From Liopterus haemorrhoidalis (Eukaryota; Arthropoda; Insecta; Coleoptera; Dytiscidae): 64,000 nucleotides of DNA. The translations under genes were made by a program, and so were the position numbers. Below the pieces are notes generated by a model. The model was not told the DNA's origin and searched no databases. It saw only the letters and a program-made list of their open reading frames with translations. This document shows, piece by piece, positions 23,708 through 37,331 of this stretch. The stretch is from the NCBI GenBank assembly GCA_963971575.1, contig OZ020612.1, positions 29,863,916 through 29,927,915 on the forward strand, given 5' to 3'. The number at the start of each line of letters is the position of its first letter. The first letter of the stretch is position 1.

Positions 23708-26700
23708 AGTTATCTCCCTTATTATTAACTTAACAGTAAGAAATTTATGATAAATGTTGTTGGAAATAAGAAGACAAATCTTTTATCCAAATACAATTTT
23801 TTGATTGGATAAATATTTAAAGAGTTATGGCGGGAAAACAATTTTGAGGTTAAAATTTAGTTATCTCCCTTATTATTTACTACAGAGTACAAAATGTATA
23901 CAAAAGATTGTTGAAAATAAGAAGACAAATCTTTTATTCAAATACAATTTTTTGATTGGATAAATATTTAAAGAGTTATGGCGGGAAAACAATTTTGAGG
24001 TTTAAATTTAGTTATCTCCCTTATTATTTACTTCACAGTACAAAATGTATAATAACTATTGTTGGAAATAAGAAGACAAATCTTTTATCCAAATACAATT
24101 TTTTGATTGGATAAATATTTAAAGAGTTATGGCGGGAAAACCATTGTGTGGTTAAAATTTAGTTAACTCTCTTATTATTAACTTAACAGTAAAAAATGTA
24201 TAATAACTAATGTTGGAAATAAGAAGACAAATCTTTTATTCAAATACAATTTTTTGATTGGATAAATATTTAAAGAGTTATGGCGGGAAAACCATTGTGT
24301 GGTTAAAATTTAGTTAACTCCCTTATTATTAACTTAACAGTAAAAAATGAATAATAACTATTGTTGGAAATAAGAAGACAAATCTTTTATCCAAATACAA
24401 TTTTTTGATTGGATAAATATTTAAAGAGTTATGGCGGGAAAACAATTTTGAGGTTAAAATTTAGTTATCTCCCTTATTATTAACTTAACAGTAAGAAATG
24501 TATTATAAATGTTGTTGGAAATAAGAAGACAAATCTTTTATCCAACTACAATTTTTTGATTGGATAAATATTTAAAGAGTTATGGCGGGAAAACAATTTT
24601 GAGGTTAAAATTTAGTTATCTCCCTTATTATTTACTACAGAGTACAAAATGTAAACAAAAGATTGTTGAAAATAAGAAGACAAATCTTTTATTCAAATAC
24701 AATTTTTTGATTGGATAAATATTTAAAGAGTTATGGCGGGAAAACAATTGTGAGGTTAAAATTTAGTTAACTCTCTTATTATTAACTTAACAGTAAAAAA
24801 TGTATAATAACTATTGTTGGAAATAAGAAGACAAATCTTTTATTCAAATACAGTTTTTTGATTGGATAAATATTTAAAGAGTTATGGCGGGAAAACAATT
24901 GTGTGGTTAAAATTTAGTTAACTCTCTTATTATTAACTTAACAGTAAAAAATGTAAAATAACTAATGTTGGAAATAAGAAGACAAATCTTTTATTCAATT
25001 ACAATTTTTTGATTGGATAAATATTTAAAGAGTTATGGCGTGAAAACCATTGTGTGGTTAAAATTTAGTTAACTCCCTTATTATTAACTTTACAGTAAAA
25101 AATATATTATAAATGTTGTTGGAAATAAGAAGACAAATCTTTTATTCAAATACAATTTTTTGATTGGATAAATATTTAAAGAGTTATGGCGGGAAAACCA
25201 TTGTGTGGTTAAAATTTAGTTAACTCCCTTATTATTAACTTAACAGTAAAAAATGTATAATAACTATTGTTGGAAATAAGAAGACAAATCTTTTATCCAA
25301 TTACAATTTTTTGATTGGATAAATATTTAAAGAGTTATGGCGGGAAAACAATTTTGAGGTTAAAATTTAGTTATCTCCCTTATTATTAACTTAACAGTAA
25401 GAAATGTATTATAAATGTTGTTGGAAATAAGAAGACAAATATTTTATCCAAATACAATTTTTTGATTGGATAAATATTTAAAGAGTTATGGCGGGAAAAC
25501 AATTTTGAGGTTAAATTTTAGTTATCTCCCTTATTATTTACTTCACAGTACAAAATGTATAAAAAAGATTGTTGGAAATAAGAAGACAAATCTTTTATTC
25601 AAATACAATTTTTTGATTGGATAAATATTTAAAGAGTTATGGCGGGAAAACAATTGTGTGGTTAAAATTTAGTTAACTCCCTTATTATTAACTTTACAGT
25701 AAAAAATATATTATAAATGTTGTTGGAAATAAGAAGACAAATCTTTTATTCAAATACAATTTTTTGATTGGATAAATATTTAAAGAGTTATGGCGGGAAA
25801 ACAATTTTGAGTTTAAAATTTAGTTAACTCCCTTATTATTAACTTTACAGTAAAAAATGTATTATAAATGTTGTTGGAAATAAGAAGACAAATCTTTTAT
25901 TCAAATACAATTTTTTGATTGGATAAATATTTAAAGAGTTATGGCGGGAAAACAATTGTGTGGTTAAAATTTAGTTAACTCCCTTATTATTAACTTTACA
26001 GTAAAAAATGTATAATAAATGTTGTTGGAAATAAGAAGACAAATCTTTTATTTAAATACAATTTTTTGATTGGATAAATATTTAAAGAGTTATGGCCGGA
26101 AAACAATTTTGAGGTTAAAATTTAGTTATCTCCCTTATTATTTACTTCACAGTACAAAATGTATATAAAAGATTGTTGAAAATAAGAAGACAAATCTTTT
26201 ATTCAAATACAATTTCTTGATTGGATAAATATTTAAAGAGTTATGGCGGGAAAACAATTGTGGGGTTAAAATTTAGTTAACTCTCTTATTATTAACTTAA
26301 CAGTAAAAAATGTATAATAAATATTGTTGGAAATAAGAAGACAAATCTTTTATTCAAATACAATTTTTTGATTGGATAAATATTTAAAGAGTTATGGCGG
26401 GAAAACAATTGTGTGGTTAAAATTTAGTTAACTCTCTTATTATTAACTTAACATTAAAAAATGTATAATAACTATTGTTGGAAATAAGAAGACAAATCTT
26501 TTATTCAAATACAATTTTTTGATTGGATAAATATTTTAAGAGTTATGGCGGGAAAACAATTGTGTGGTTAAAGTTTAGTTAACTCCCTTATTATTAACTT
26601 AACAGTAAAAAATGTATAATAAATGTTGTTGGAAATAAGAAGACAAATCTTTTATCGAAATACAATTTTTTGATTGCATAAATATTTAAAGAGTTATGGC

Positions 26701-26802
26701 GGGAAAACAATTTTGAGGTTAAAATTTAGTTATCTCCCTTATTATTAACTTAACAGTAAGAAATTTATTATAAATGTTGTTGGAAATAAGAAGACAAATC
26801 TT
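23708..26802 (+). repeat. 29-monomer repeat, copy 2 (offset 4379 bp)
   Basis: Second copy of 19329-22423, near-identical as far as I could compare it by eye. Upstream of 23708 lies a B monomer with gattgcat, whereas upstream of 19329 lies an A monomer. The left limit of the duplicated block therefore coincides with the A/B junction. The gcgtgaaaacc marker (25036) recurs once more at 28811, 25 monomers later (3775 bp), so part of this block was copied again downstream. Confidence 0.87.
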
Positions 26803-29645
26803 TTATCCAAATACAATTTTTTGATTGGATAAATATTTAAAGAGTTATGGCGGGAAAACAATTTTGAGGTTAAAATTTAGTTATCTCCCTTATTATTTAC
26901 TACAGAGTACAAAATGTATACAAAAGATTGTTGAAAATAAGAAGACAAATCTTTTATTCAAATACAATTTTTTGATTGGATAAATATTTAAACAGTTATG
27001 GCGGGAAAACAATTTTGAGGTTTAAATTTAGTTATCTCCCTTATTATTTACTTCACAGTACAAAATGTATAATAACTATTGTTGGAAATAAGAAGACAAA
27101 TCTTTTATCCAAATACAATTTTTTGATTGGATAAATATTTAAAGAGTTATGGCGGGAAAACCATTGTGTGGTTAAAATTTAGTTAACTCTCTTATTATTA
27201 ACTTAACAGTAAAAAATGTATAATAACTAATGTTGGAAATAAGAAGACAAATCTTTTATTCCAATACAATTTTTTGATTGGATAAATATTTAAAGAGTTA
27301 TGGCGGGAAAACCATTGTGTGGTTAAAATTTAGTTAACTCCCTTATTATTAACTTAACAGTAAAAAATGTATAATAACTATTGTTGGAAATAAGAAGACA
27401 AATCTTTTATCCAAATACAATTTTTTGATTGGATAAATATTTAAAGAGTTATGGCGGGAAAACAATTTTGAGGTTAAAATTTAGTTATCTCCCTTATTAT
27501 TAACTTAACAGTAAGAAATGTATTATAAATGTTGTTGGAAATAAGAAGACAAATATTTTATCCAAATACAATTTTTTGATTGGATAAATATTTAAAGAGT
27601 TATGGCGGGAAAACAATTTTGAGGTTAAATTTTAGTTATCTCCCTTATTATTTACTTCACAGTACAAAATGTATAAAAAAGATTGTTGGAAATAAGAAGA
27701 CAAATCTTTTATTCAAATACAATTTTTTGATTGGATAAATATTTAAAGAGTTATGGCGGGAAAACAATTGTGTGGTTAAAATTTAGTTAACTCTCTTATT
27801 ATTAACTTAACAGTAAAAAATGTATAATAACTAATGTTGGAAATAAGAAGACAAATCTTTTATTCAAATACAATTTTTTGATTGGATAAATATTTAAAGA
27901 GTTATGGCGGGAAAACCATTGTGTGGTTAAAATTTAGTTAACTCCCTTATTATTAACTTAACAGTAAAAAATGAATAATAACTATTGTTGGAAATAAGAA
28001 GACAAATCTTTTATCCAAATACAATTTTTTGATTGGATAAATATTTAAAGAGTTATGGCGGGAAAACAATTTTGAGGTTAAAATTTAGTTATCTCCCTTA
28101 TTATTAACTTAACAGTAAGAAATGTATTATAAATGTTGTTGGAAATAAGAAGACAAATATTTTATCCAAATACAATTTTTTGATTGGATAAATATTTAAA
28201 GAGTTATGGCGGGAAAACAATTTTGAGGTTAAATTTTAGTTATCTCCCTTATTATTTACTTCACAGTAAGAAATTTATTATAAATGTTGTTGGAAATAAG
28301 AAGACAAATCTTTTATCCAACTACAATTTTTTGATTGGATAAATATTTAAAGAGTTATGGCGGGAAAACAATTTTGAGGTTAAAATTTAGTTATCTCCCT
28401 TATTATTTACTACAGAGTACAAAATGTAAACAAAAGATTGTTGAAAATAAGAAGACAAATCTTTTATTCAAATACAATTTTTTGATTGGATAAATATTTA
28501 AAGAGTTATGGCGGGAAAACAATTGTGAGGTTAAAATTTAGTTAACTCTCTTATTATTAACTTAACAGTAAAAAATGTATAATAACTATTGTTGGAAATA
28601 AGAAGACAAATCTTTTATTCAAATACAGTTTTTTGATTGGATAAATATTTAAAGAGTTATGGCGGGAAAACAATTGTGTGGTTAAAATTTAGTTAACTCT
28701 CTTATTATTAACTTAACAGTAAAAAATGTAAAATAACTAATGTTGGAAATAAGAAGACAAATCTTTTATTCAATTACAATTTTTTGATTGGATAAATATT
28801 TAAAGAGTTATGGCGTGAAAACCATTGTGTGGTTAAAATTTAGTTAACTCCCTTATTATTAACTTTACAGTAAAAAATATATTATAAATGTTGTTGGAAA
28901 TAAGAAGACAAATCTTTTATTCAAATACAATTTTTTGATTGGATAAATATTTAAAGAGTTATGGCGGGAAAACCATTGTGTGGTTAAAATTTAGTTAACT
29001 CCCTTATTATTAACTTAACAGTAAAAAATGTATAATAACTATTGTTGGAAATAAGAAGACAAATCTTTTATCCAAATACAATTTTTTGATTGGATAAATA
29101 TTTAAAGAGTTATGGCGGGAAAACAATTTTGAGGTTAAAATTTAGTTATCTCCCTTATTATTAACTTAACAGTAAGAAATGTATTATAAATGTAGTTGGA
29201 AATAAGAAGACAAATCTTTTATTCAAATACAATTTCTTGATTGGATAAATATTTAAAGAGTTATGGCGGGAAAACAATTGTGGGGTTAAAATTTAGTTAA
29301 CTCTCTTATTATTAACTTAACAGTAAAAAATGTATAATAACTATTGTTGGAAATAAGAAGACAAATCTTTTATTCAAATACAATTTTTTGATTGGATAAA
29401 TATTTAAAGAGTTATGGCGGGAAAACAATTGTGTGGTTAAAATTTAGTTAACTCTCTTATTATTAACTTAACATTAAAAAATGTATAATAACTATTGTTG
29501 GAAATAAGAAGACAAATCTTTTATTCAAATACAATTTCTTGATTGGATAAATATTTAAAGAGTTATGGCGGGAAAACAATTGTGGGGTTAAAATTTAGTT
29601 AACTCTCTTATTATTAACTTAACAGTAAAAAATGTATAATAACTA
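26803..29645 (+). repeat. Subfamily B monomers, rearranged copies of upstream blocks
   Basis: About 19 monomers built from types already seen between 19.3 and 26.8 kb, but in shuffled order. Examples are the tgaataataact monomer near 27970, the ccaactac monomer at 28317, the gcgtgaaaacc monomer at 28811, then three aatttcttgatt or attgtgggg style monomers near 29230-29600. One monomer has aacagttatgg in place of aagagttatgg near 26991, a private change in the core. A monomer with tgtagttgg appears near 29192, and this type becomes common downstream. Confidence 0.83.
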
Positions 29646-31142
29646 TTGTTGGAAATAAGAAGACAAATCTTTTATTCAAATACAATTTTTTGATTGGATA
29701 AATATTTAAAGAGTTATGGCGGGAAAACAATTGTGTGGTTAAAATTTAGTTAACTCCCTTATTATTAACTTTACAGTAAAAAATATATTATAAATGTTGT
29801 TGGAAATAAGAAGACAAATCTTTTATTCAAATACAGTTTTTTGATTGGATAAATATTTAAAGAGTTATGGCGGGAAAACAATTTTGAGGTTAAAATTTAG
29901 TTAACTCCCTTATTATTAACTTTACAGTAAAAAATGTATTATAAATGTTGTTGGAAATAAGAAGACAAATCTTTTATTCAAATACAATTTTTTGATTGGA
30001 TAAATATTTAAAGAGTTATGGCGGGAAAACAATTGTGTGGTTAAAATTTAGTTAACTCCCTTATTATTTACTTTACAGTAAAAAATGTATTAAAATGTTG
30101 TTGGAAATAAGAAGACAAATCTTTTATTCAAATACAATTTTTTGATTGGATAAATATTTAAAGAGTTATGGCGGGAAAACAATTGTGTGGTTAAAGTTTA
30201 GTTAACTCCCTTATTATTAAGTTTACAGTAAAAAATGTATAATAAATGTTGTTGGAAATAAGAAGACAAATCTTTTATCCAAATACAATTTTTTGATTGC
30301 ATAAATATTTAAAGAGTTATGGCGGGAAAACAATTTTGAGGTTAAAATTTTGTTATCTCCCTTATTATTTACTACACAGTACAAAATGTCTACAAAAGAT
30401 TGTTGAAAATAAGAAGACAAATCTTTTATTCAAATACAATTTTTTGATTGGATAAATATTTAAAGAGTTATGGCGGGAAAACAATTGTGAGGTTAAAATT
30501 TAGTTAACTCTCTTATTATTAACTTAACAGTAAAAAATGTATAATAACTATTGTTGGAAATAAGAAGACAAATCTTTTATTCAAATACAGTTTTTTGATT
30601 GGATAAATATTTAAAGAGTTATGGCGGGAAAACAATTGTGTGGTTAAAATTTAGTTAACTCTCTTATTATTAACTTAACAGTAAAAAATGTAAAATAACT
30701 AATGTTGGAAATAAGAAGACAAATCTTTTATTCAATTACAATTTTTTGATTGGATAAATATTTAAAGAGTTATGGCGGGAAAACCATTGTGTGGTTAAAA
30801 TTTAGTTAACTCCCTTATTATTAACTTAACAGTAAAAAATGTATAAAAACTATTGTTGGAAATAAGAAGACAAATCTTTTATCCAAATACAATTTTTTGA
30901 TTGGATAAATATTTAAAGAGTTATGGCGGGAAAACAATTTTGAGGTTAAAATTTAGTTATCTCCCTTATTATTAACTTAACAGTAAGAAATGTATTATAA
31001 ATGTAGTTGGAAATAAGAAGACAAATCTTTTATTCAAATACAATTTTTTGATTGGATAAATATTTAAAGAGTTATGGCGGGAAAACAATTGTGTGGTTAA
31101 AATTTAGTTAACTCCCTTATTATTAACTTTACAGTAAAAAAT
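29646..31142 (+). repeat. 10-monomer repeat, copy 1
   Basis: It matches 34326-35822 at an offset of 4680 bp (31 x 151 minus 1) and 35835-37331 at an offset of 6189 bp. It holds one 150-bp monomer (gtattaaaatg at 30087) and the monomer with ttaagtttacag, gattgcat and attttgttatc. At 30846 this copy has A where the other two have G (gtataaaaac against gtatagaaac), so copies 2 and 3 are closer to each other. Confidence 0.9.
30087..30097 (+). other. Single-base deletion defining the 150-bp monomer lineage (first of nine)
   Basis: The variable part reads gtattaaaatg where the usual form is gtattataaatg, one base shorter. The same form occurs at 30087, 34767, 36276, 41258, 44579, 49712, 53788, 58166 and 62242. 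In each case the monomer also has ttatttacttt upstream. These nine account exactly for the 9-bp shortfall of the whole array, so they are copies of one deletion event spread by block duplication. The later six also share gttagaaat. Confidence 0.9.
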
Positions 31143-33570
31143 GTATGATAAATGTTGTTGGAAATAAGAAGACAAATCTTTTATTTAAATACAATTTTTT
31201 GATTGGATAAATATTTAAAGAGTTATGGCCGGAAAACAATTTTGAGGTTAAAATTTAGTTATCTCCCTTATTATTTACTTCACAGTACAAAATGTATATA
31301 AAAGATTGTTGAAAATAAGAAGACAAATCTTTTATTCAAATACAATTTCTTGATTGGATAAATATTTAAAGAGTTATGGCGGGAAAACAATTGTGGGGTT
31401 AAAATTTAGTTAACTCTCTTATTATTAACTTAACATTAAAAAATGTATAATAAATGTTGTTGGAAATAAGAAGACAAATCTTTTATCCAAATACAATTTT
31501 TTGATTGCATAAATATTTAAAGAGTTATGGCGGGAAAACAATTTTGAGGTTAAAATTTTGTTATCTCCCTTATTATTTACTACACAGTACAAAATGTCTA
31601 CAAAAGATTGTTGAAAATAAGAAGACAAATCTTTTATTCAAATACAATTTTTTGATTGGATAAATATTTAAAGAGTTATGGCGGGAAAACAATTGTGAGG
31701 TTAAAATTTAGTTAACTCTCTTATTATTAACTTAACAGTAAAAAATGTATAATAACTATTGTTGGAAATAAGAAGACAAATCTTTTATTCAAGTACAATT
31801 TTTTGATTGGATAAATATTTAAAGAGTTATGGCGGGAAAACAATTGTGTGGTTAAAATTTAGTTAACTCTCTTATTATTAACTTAACATTAAAAAATGTA
31901 TAATAACTATTGTTGGAAATAAGAAGACAAATCTTTTATTCAAATACAATTTTTTGATTGGATAAATATTTTAAGAGTTATGGCGGGAAAACCATTGTGT
32001 GGTTAAAGTTTAGTTAACTCCCTTATTATTAACTTAACAGTAAAAAATGTATAATAAATGTTGTTGGAAATAAGAAGACAAATCTTTTATCGAAATACAA
32101 TTTTTTGATTGCATAAATATTTAAAGAGTTATGGCGGGAAAACAATTTTGAGGTTAAAATTTAGTTATCTCCCTTATTATTAACTTAACAGTAAGAAATT
32201 TATTATAAATGTAGTTGGAAATAAGAAGACAAATCTTTTATTCAAATACAATTTTTTGATTGGATAAATATTTAAAGAGTTATGGCGGGAAAACAATTGT
32301 GTGGTTAAAATTTAGTTAACTCCCTTATTATTAACTAAACAGTAAAAAATATATAATAAATGTTGTTGGAAATAAGAAGACAAATCTTTTATTTAAATAC
32401 AATTTTTTGATTGGATAAATATTTAAAGAGTTATGGCCGGAAAACAATTTTGAGGTTAAAATTTAGTTATCTCCCTTATTATTTACTTCACAGTACAAAA
32501 TGTATATAAAAGATTGTTGAAAATAAGAAGACAAATCTTTTATTCAAATACAATTTCTTGATTGGATAAATATTTAAAGAGTTATGGCGGGAAAACAATT
32601 GTGGGGTTAAAATTTAGTTAACTCTCTTATTATTAACTTAACAGTAAAAAATGTATAATAACTATTGTTGGAAATAAGAAGACAAATCTTTTATTCAAAT
32701 ACAATTTTTTGATTGGATAAATATTTAAAGAGTTATGGCGGGAAAACAATTGTGTGGTTAAAATTTAGTTAACTCTCTTATTATTAACTTAACATTAAAA
32801 AATGTATAATAACTATTGTTGGAAATAAGAAGACAAATCTTTTATTCAAATACAATTTTTTGATTGGATAAATATTTTAAGAGTTATGGCGGGAAAACAA
32901 TTGTGTGGTTAAAGTTTAGTTAACTCCCTTATTATTAACTTAACAGTAAAAAATGTATAATAAATGTTGTTGGAAATAAGAAGACAAATCTTTTATCGAA
33001 TTACAATTTTTTGATTGCATAAATATTTAAAGAGTTATGGCGGGAAAACAATTTTGAGGTTAAAATTTAGTTATCTCCCTTATTATTAACTTAACAGTAA
33101 GAAATTTATTATAAATGTTGTTGGAAATAAGAAGACAAATCTTTTATCCAAATACAATTTTTTGATTGGATAAATATTTAAAGAGTTATGGCGGGAAAAC
33201 AATTTTGAGGTTAAAATTTAGTTATCTCCCTTATTATTTACTACAGAGTACAAAATGTATACAAAAGATTGTTGAAAATAAGAAGACAAATCTTTTATTC
33301 AAATACAATTTTTTGATTGGATTAATATTTAAAGAGTTATGGCGGGAAAACAATTGTGAGGTTAAAATTTAGTTAACTCTCTTATTTTTAACTTAACAGT
33401 AAAAAATGTATAATAACTATTGTTGGAAATAAGAAGACAAATCTTTTATTCAAATACAATTTTTTGATTGGATAAATATTTAAAGAGTTATGGCGGGAAA
33501 ACAATTGTGAGGTTAAAATTTAGTTAACTCTCTTATTATTAACTTAACAGTAAAAAATGTATAATAACTA

Positions 33571-34325
33571 ATGTTGGAAATAAGAAGACAAATCTTTTAT
33601 TCAATTACAATTTTTCGATTGGATAAATATTTAAAGAGTTATGGCGGGAAAACCATTGTGTGGTTAAAATTTAGTTAACTCCCTTATTATTAACTTAACA
33701 GTAAAAAATGTATAATAACTATTGTTGGAAATAAGAAGACAAATCTTTTATCCAAATACAATTTTTTGATTGGATAAATATTTAAAGAGTTATGGCGGGA
33801 AAACAATTTTGAGGTTAAAATTTAGTTATCTCCCTTATTATTAACTTAACAGTAAGAAATGTATTATAAATGTAGTTGGAAATAAGAAGACAAATCTTTT
33901 ATTCAAATACAATTTTTTGATTGGATAAATATTTAAAGAGTTATGGCGGGAAAACAATTGTGTGGTTAAAATTTAGTTAACTCCCTTATTATTAACTTTA
34001 CAGTAAAAAATGTTTAATAACTATTGTTGGAAATAAGAAGACAAATCTTTTATCCAAATACAATTTTTTGATTGGATAAATATTTAAAGAGTTATGGCGG
34101 GAAAACAATTTTGAGGTTAAAATTTAGTTATCTCCCTTATTATTAACTTAACAGTAAGAAATGTATTATAAATGTAGTTGGAAATAAGAAGACAAATCTT
34201 TTATTCAAATACAATTTTTTGATTGGATAAATATTTAAAGAGTTATGGCGGGAAAACAATTGTGTGGTTAAAATTTAGTTAACTCCCTTATTATTAACTT
34301 TACAGTAAAAAATATATAATAAATG
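33571..34325 (+). repeat. Subfamily B monomers between the 41-mer duplicate and the 10-mer pair
   Basis: About five monomers. One has atttttcgattgg (near 33612), a private T-to-C change inside the otherwise fixed T tract. Two monomers with aatgtagttgg follow. A monomer with tgtttaataact near 34011 matches, with two changes, the monomer at about 35520. Similarity at the 1509-bp offset therefore reaches back to about 34010 before fading. Confidence 0.8.
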
Positions 34326-35822
34326 TTGTTGGAAATAAGAAGACAAATCTTTTATTCAAATACAATTTTTTGATTGGATAAATATTTAAAGAGTTATGGC
34401 GGGAAAACAATTGTGTGGTTAAAATTTAGTTAACTCCCTTATTATTAACTTTACAGTAAAAAATATATTATAAATGTTGTTGGAAATAAGAAGACAAATC
34501 TTTTATTCAAATACAGTTTTTTGATTGGATAAATATTTAAAGAGTTATGGCGGGAAAACAATTTTGAGGTTAAAATTTAGTTAACTCCCTTATTATTAAC
34601 TTTACAGTAAAAAATGTATTATAAATGTTGTTGGAAATAAGAAGACAAATCTTTTATTCAAATACAATTTTTTGATTGGATAAATATTTAAAGAGTTATG
34701 GCGGGAAAACAATTGTGTGGTTAAAATTTAGTTAACTCCCTTATTATTTACTTTACAGTAAAAAATGTATTAAAATGTTGTTGGAAATAAGAAGACAAAT
34801 CTTTTATTCAAATACAATTTTTTGATTGGATAAATATTTAAAGAGTTATGGCGGGAAAACAATTGTGTGGTTAAAGTTTAGTTAACTCCCTTATTATTAA
34901 GTTTACAGTAAAAAATGTATAATAAATGTTGTTGGAAATAAGAAGACAAATCTTTTATCCAAATACAATTTTTTGATTGCATAAATATTTAAAGAGTTAT
35001 GGCGGGAAAACAATTTTGAGGTTAAAATTTTGTTATCTCCCTTATTATTTACTACACAGTACAAAATGTCTACAAAAGATTGTTGAAAATAAGAAGACAA
35101 ATCTTTTATTCAAATACAATTTTTTGATTGGATAAATATTTAAAGAGTTATGGCGGGAAAACAATTGTGAGGTTAAAATTTAGTTAACTCTCTTATTATT
35201 AACTTAACAGTAAAAAATGTATAATAACTATTGTTGGAAATAAGAAGACAAATCTTTTATTCAAATACAGTTTTTTGATTGGATAAATATTTAAAGAGTT
35301 ATGGCGGGAAAACAATTGTGTGGTTAAAATTTAGTTAACTCTCTTATTATTAACTTAACAGTAAAAAATGTAAAATAACTAATGTTGGAAATAAGAAGAC
35401 AAATCTTTTATTCAATTACAATTTTTTGATTGGATAAATATTTAAAGAGTTATGGCGGGAAAACCATTGTGTGGTTAAAATTTAGTTAACTCCCTTATTA
35501 TTAACTTAACAGTAAAAAATGTATAGAAACTATTGTTGGAAATAAGAAGACAAATCTTTTATCCAAATACAATTTTTTGATTGGATAAATATTTAAAGAG
35601 TTATGGCGGGAAAACAATTTTGAGGTTAAAATTTAGTTATCTCCCTTATTATTAACTTAACAGTAAGAAATGTATTATAAATGTAGTTGGAAATAAGAAG
35701 ACAAATCTTTTATTCAAATACAATTTTTTGATTGGATAAATATTTAAAGAGTTATGGCGGGAAAACAATTGTGTGGTTAAAATTTAGTTAACTCCCTTAT
35801 TATTAACTTTACAGTAAAAAAT
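34326..35822 (+). repeat. 10-monomer repeat, copy 2
   Basis: Directly followed by copy 3 at an offset of 1509 bp (nine 151-bp monomers plus one 150-bp monomer). It carries the 150-bp monomer marker at 34767 and gtatagaaac near 35521. This is the shortest clear higher-order period in subfamily B and would be the simplest unit to see in a self dot plot. Confidence 0.9.
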
Positions 35823-35834
35823 ATATAATAAATG

Positions 35835-37331
35835 TTGTTGGAAATAAGAAGACAAATCTTTTATTCAAATACAATTTTTTGATTGGATAAATATTTAAAG
35901 AGTTATGGCGGGAAAACAATTGTGTGGTTAAAATTTAGTTAACTCCCTTATTATTAACTTTACAGTAAAAAATATATTATAAATGTTGTTGGAAATAAGA
36001 AGACAAATCTTTTATTCAAATACAGTTTTTTGATTGGATAAATATTTAAAGAGTTATGGCGGGAAAACAATTTTGAGGTTAAAATTTAGTTAACTCCCTT
36101 ATTATTAACTTTACAGTAAAAAATGTATTATAAATGTTGTTGGAAATAAGAAGACAAATCTTTTATTCAAATACAATTTTTTGATTGGATAAATATTTAA
36201 AGAGTTATGGCGGGAAAACAATTGTGTGGTTAAAATTTAGTTAACTCCCTTATTATTTACTTTACAGTAAAAAATGTATTAAAATGTTGTTGGAAATAAG
36301 AAGACAAATCTTTTATTCAAATACAATTTTTTGATTGGATAAATATTTAAAGAGTTATGGCGGGAAAACAATTGTGTGGTTAAAGTTTAGTTAACTCCCT
36401 TATTATTAAGTTTACAGTAAAAAATGTATAATAAATGTTGTTGGAAATAAGAAGACAAATCTTTTATCCAAATACAATTTTTTGATTGCATAAATATTTA
36501 AAGAGTTATGGCGGGAAAACAATTTTGAGGTTAAAATTTTGTTATCTCCCTTATTATTTACTACACAGTACAAAATGTCTACAAAAGATTGTTGAAAATA
36601 AGAAGACAAATCTTTTATTCAAATACAATTTTTTGATTGGATAAATATTTAAAGAGTTATGGCGGGAAAACAATTGTGAGGTTAAAATTTAGTTAACTCT
36701 CTTATTATTAACTTAACAGTAAAAAATGTATAATAACTATTGTTGGAAATAAGAAGACAAATCTTTTATTCAAATACAGTTTTTTGATTGGATAAATATT
36801 TAAAGAGTTATGGCGGGAAAACAATTGTGTGGTTAAAATTTAGTTAACTCTCTTATTATTAACTTAACAGTAAAAAATGTAAAATAACTAATGTTGGAAA
36901 TAAGAAGACAAATCTTTTATTCAATTACAATTTTTTGATTGGATAAATATTTAAAGAGTTATGGCGGGAAAACCATTGTGTGGTTAAAATTTAGTTAACT
37001 CCCTTATTATTAACTTAACAGTAAAAAATGTATAGAAACTATTGTTGGAAATAAGAAGACAAATCTTTTATCCAAATACAATTTTTTGATTGGATAAATA
37101 TTTAAAGAGTTATGGCGGGAAAACAATTTTGAGGTTAAAATTTAGTTATCTCCCTTATTATTAACTTAACAGTAAGAAATGTATTATAAATGTAGTTGGA
37201 AATAAGAAGACAAATCTTTTATTCAAATACAATTTTTTGATTGGATAAATATTTAAAGAGTTATGGCGGGAAAACAATTGTGTGGTTAAAATTTAGTTAA
37301 CTCCCTTATTATTAACTTTACAGTAAAAAAT
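35835..37331 (+). repeat. 10-monomer repeat, copy 3
   Basis: It matches copy 2 at an offset of 1509 bp and copy 1 at 6189 bp, with the 150-bp monomer marker at 36276. It ends where the sequence changes from the ttacagtaaaaaatatataat monomer type to gtatgataaatg at about 37332, the same switch that ends copy 1 at 31143. Confidence 0.9.

Larger units (their letters stand above)
29646..33570 (+). repeat. Segmental tandem duplication, copy 1 (offset 6189 bp)
   Basis: It matches 35835-39759 at a constant offset of 6189 bp, which is 41 x 151 minus 2. Rare variants are shared, including ggattaatattt at about 33310 and 39499, and the aagtacaattt monomer near 31791. The one substitution I found is at 30846 (A) against 37035 (G). 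The right limit is sharp: 33571 is A and its counterpart 39760 is T, after which the two monomer types differ. Confidence 0.9.

Noticed and set aside
30223..30420. Small minus-strand open frames of 65-67 codons, repeated near 30223, 31425, 34903, 36412 and 37614
   Set aside because: They begin at TTG, not ATG, and lie wholly in satellite monomers. They recur only because the DNA block is duplicated. Since 151 is not a multiple of 3 the frame changes each monomer, and I see no domain or sign of coding constraint.
33166..33372. Plus-strand open frames of 68 codons near 33166 and 39355
   Set aside because: They start at TTG in the conserved core and read through about 1.4 monomers, open only because of local variants such as gattggattaat. 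The two are the two copies of the 6189-bp duplication, not independent evidence.
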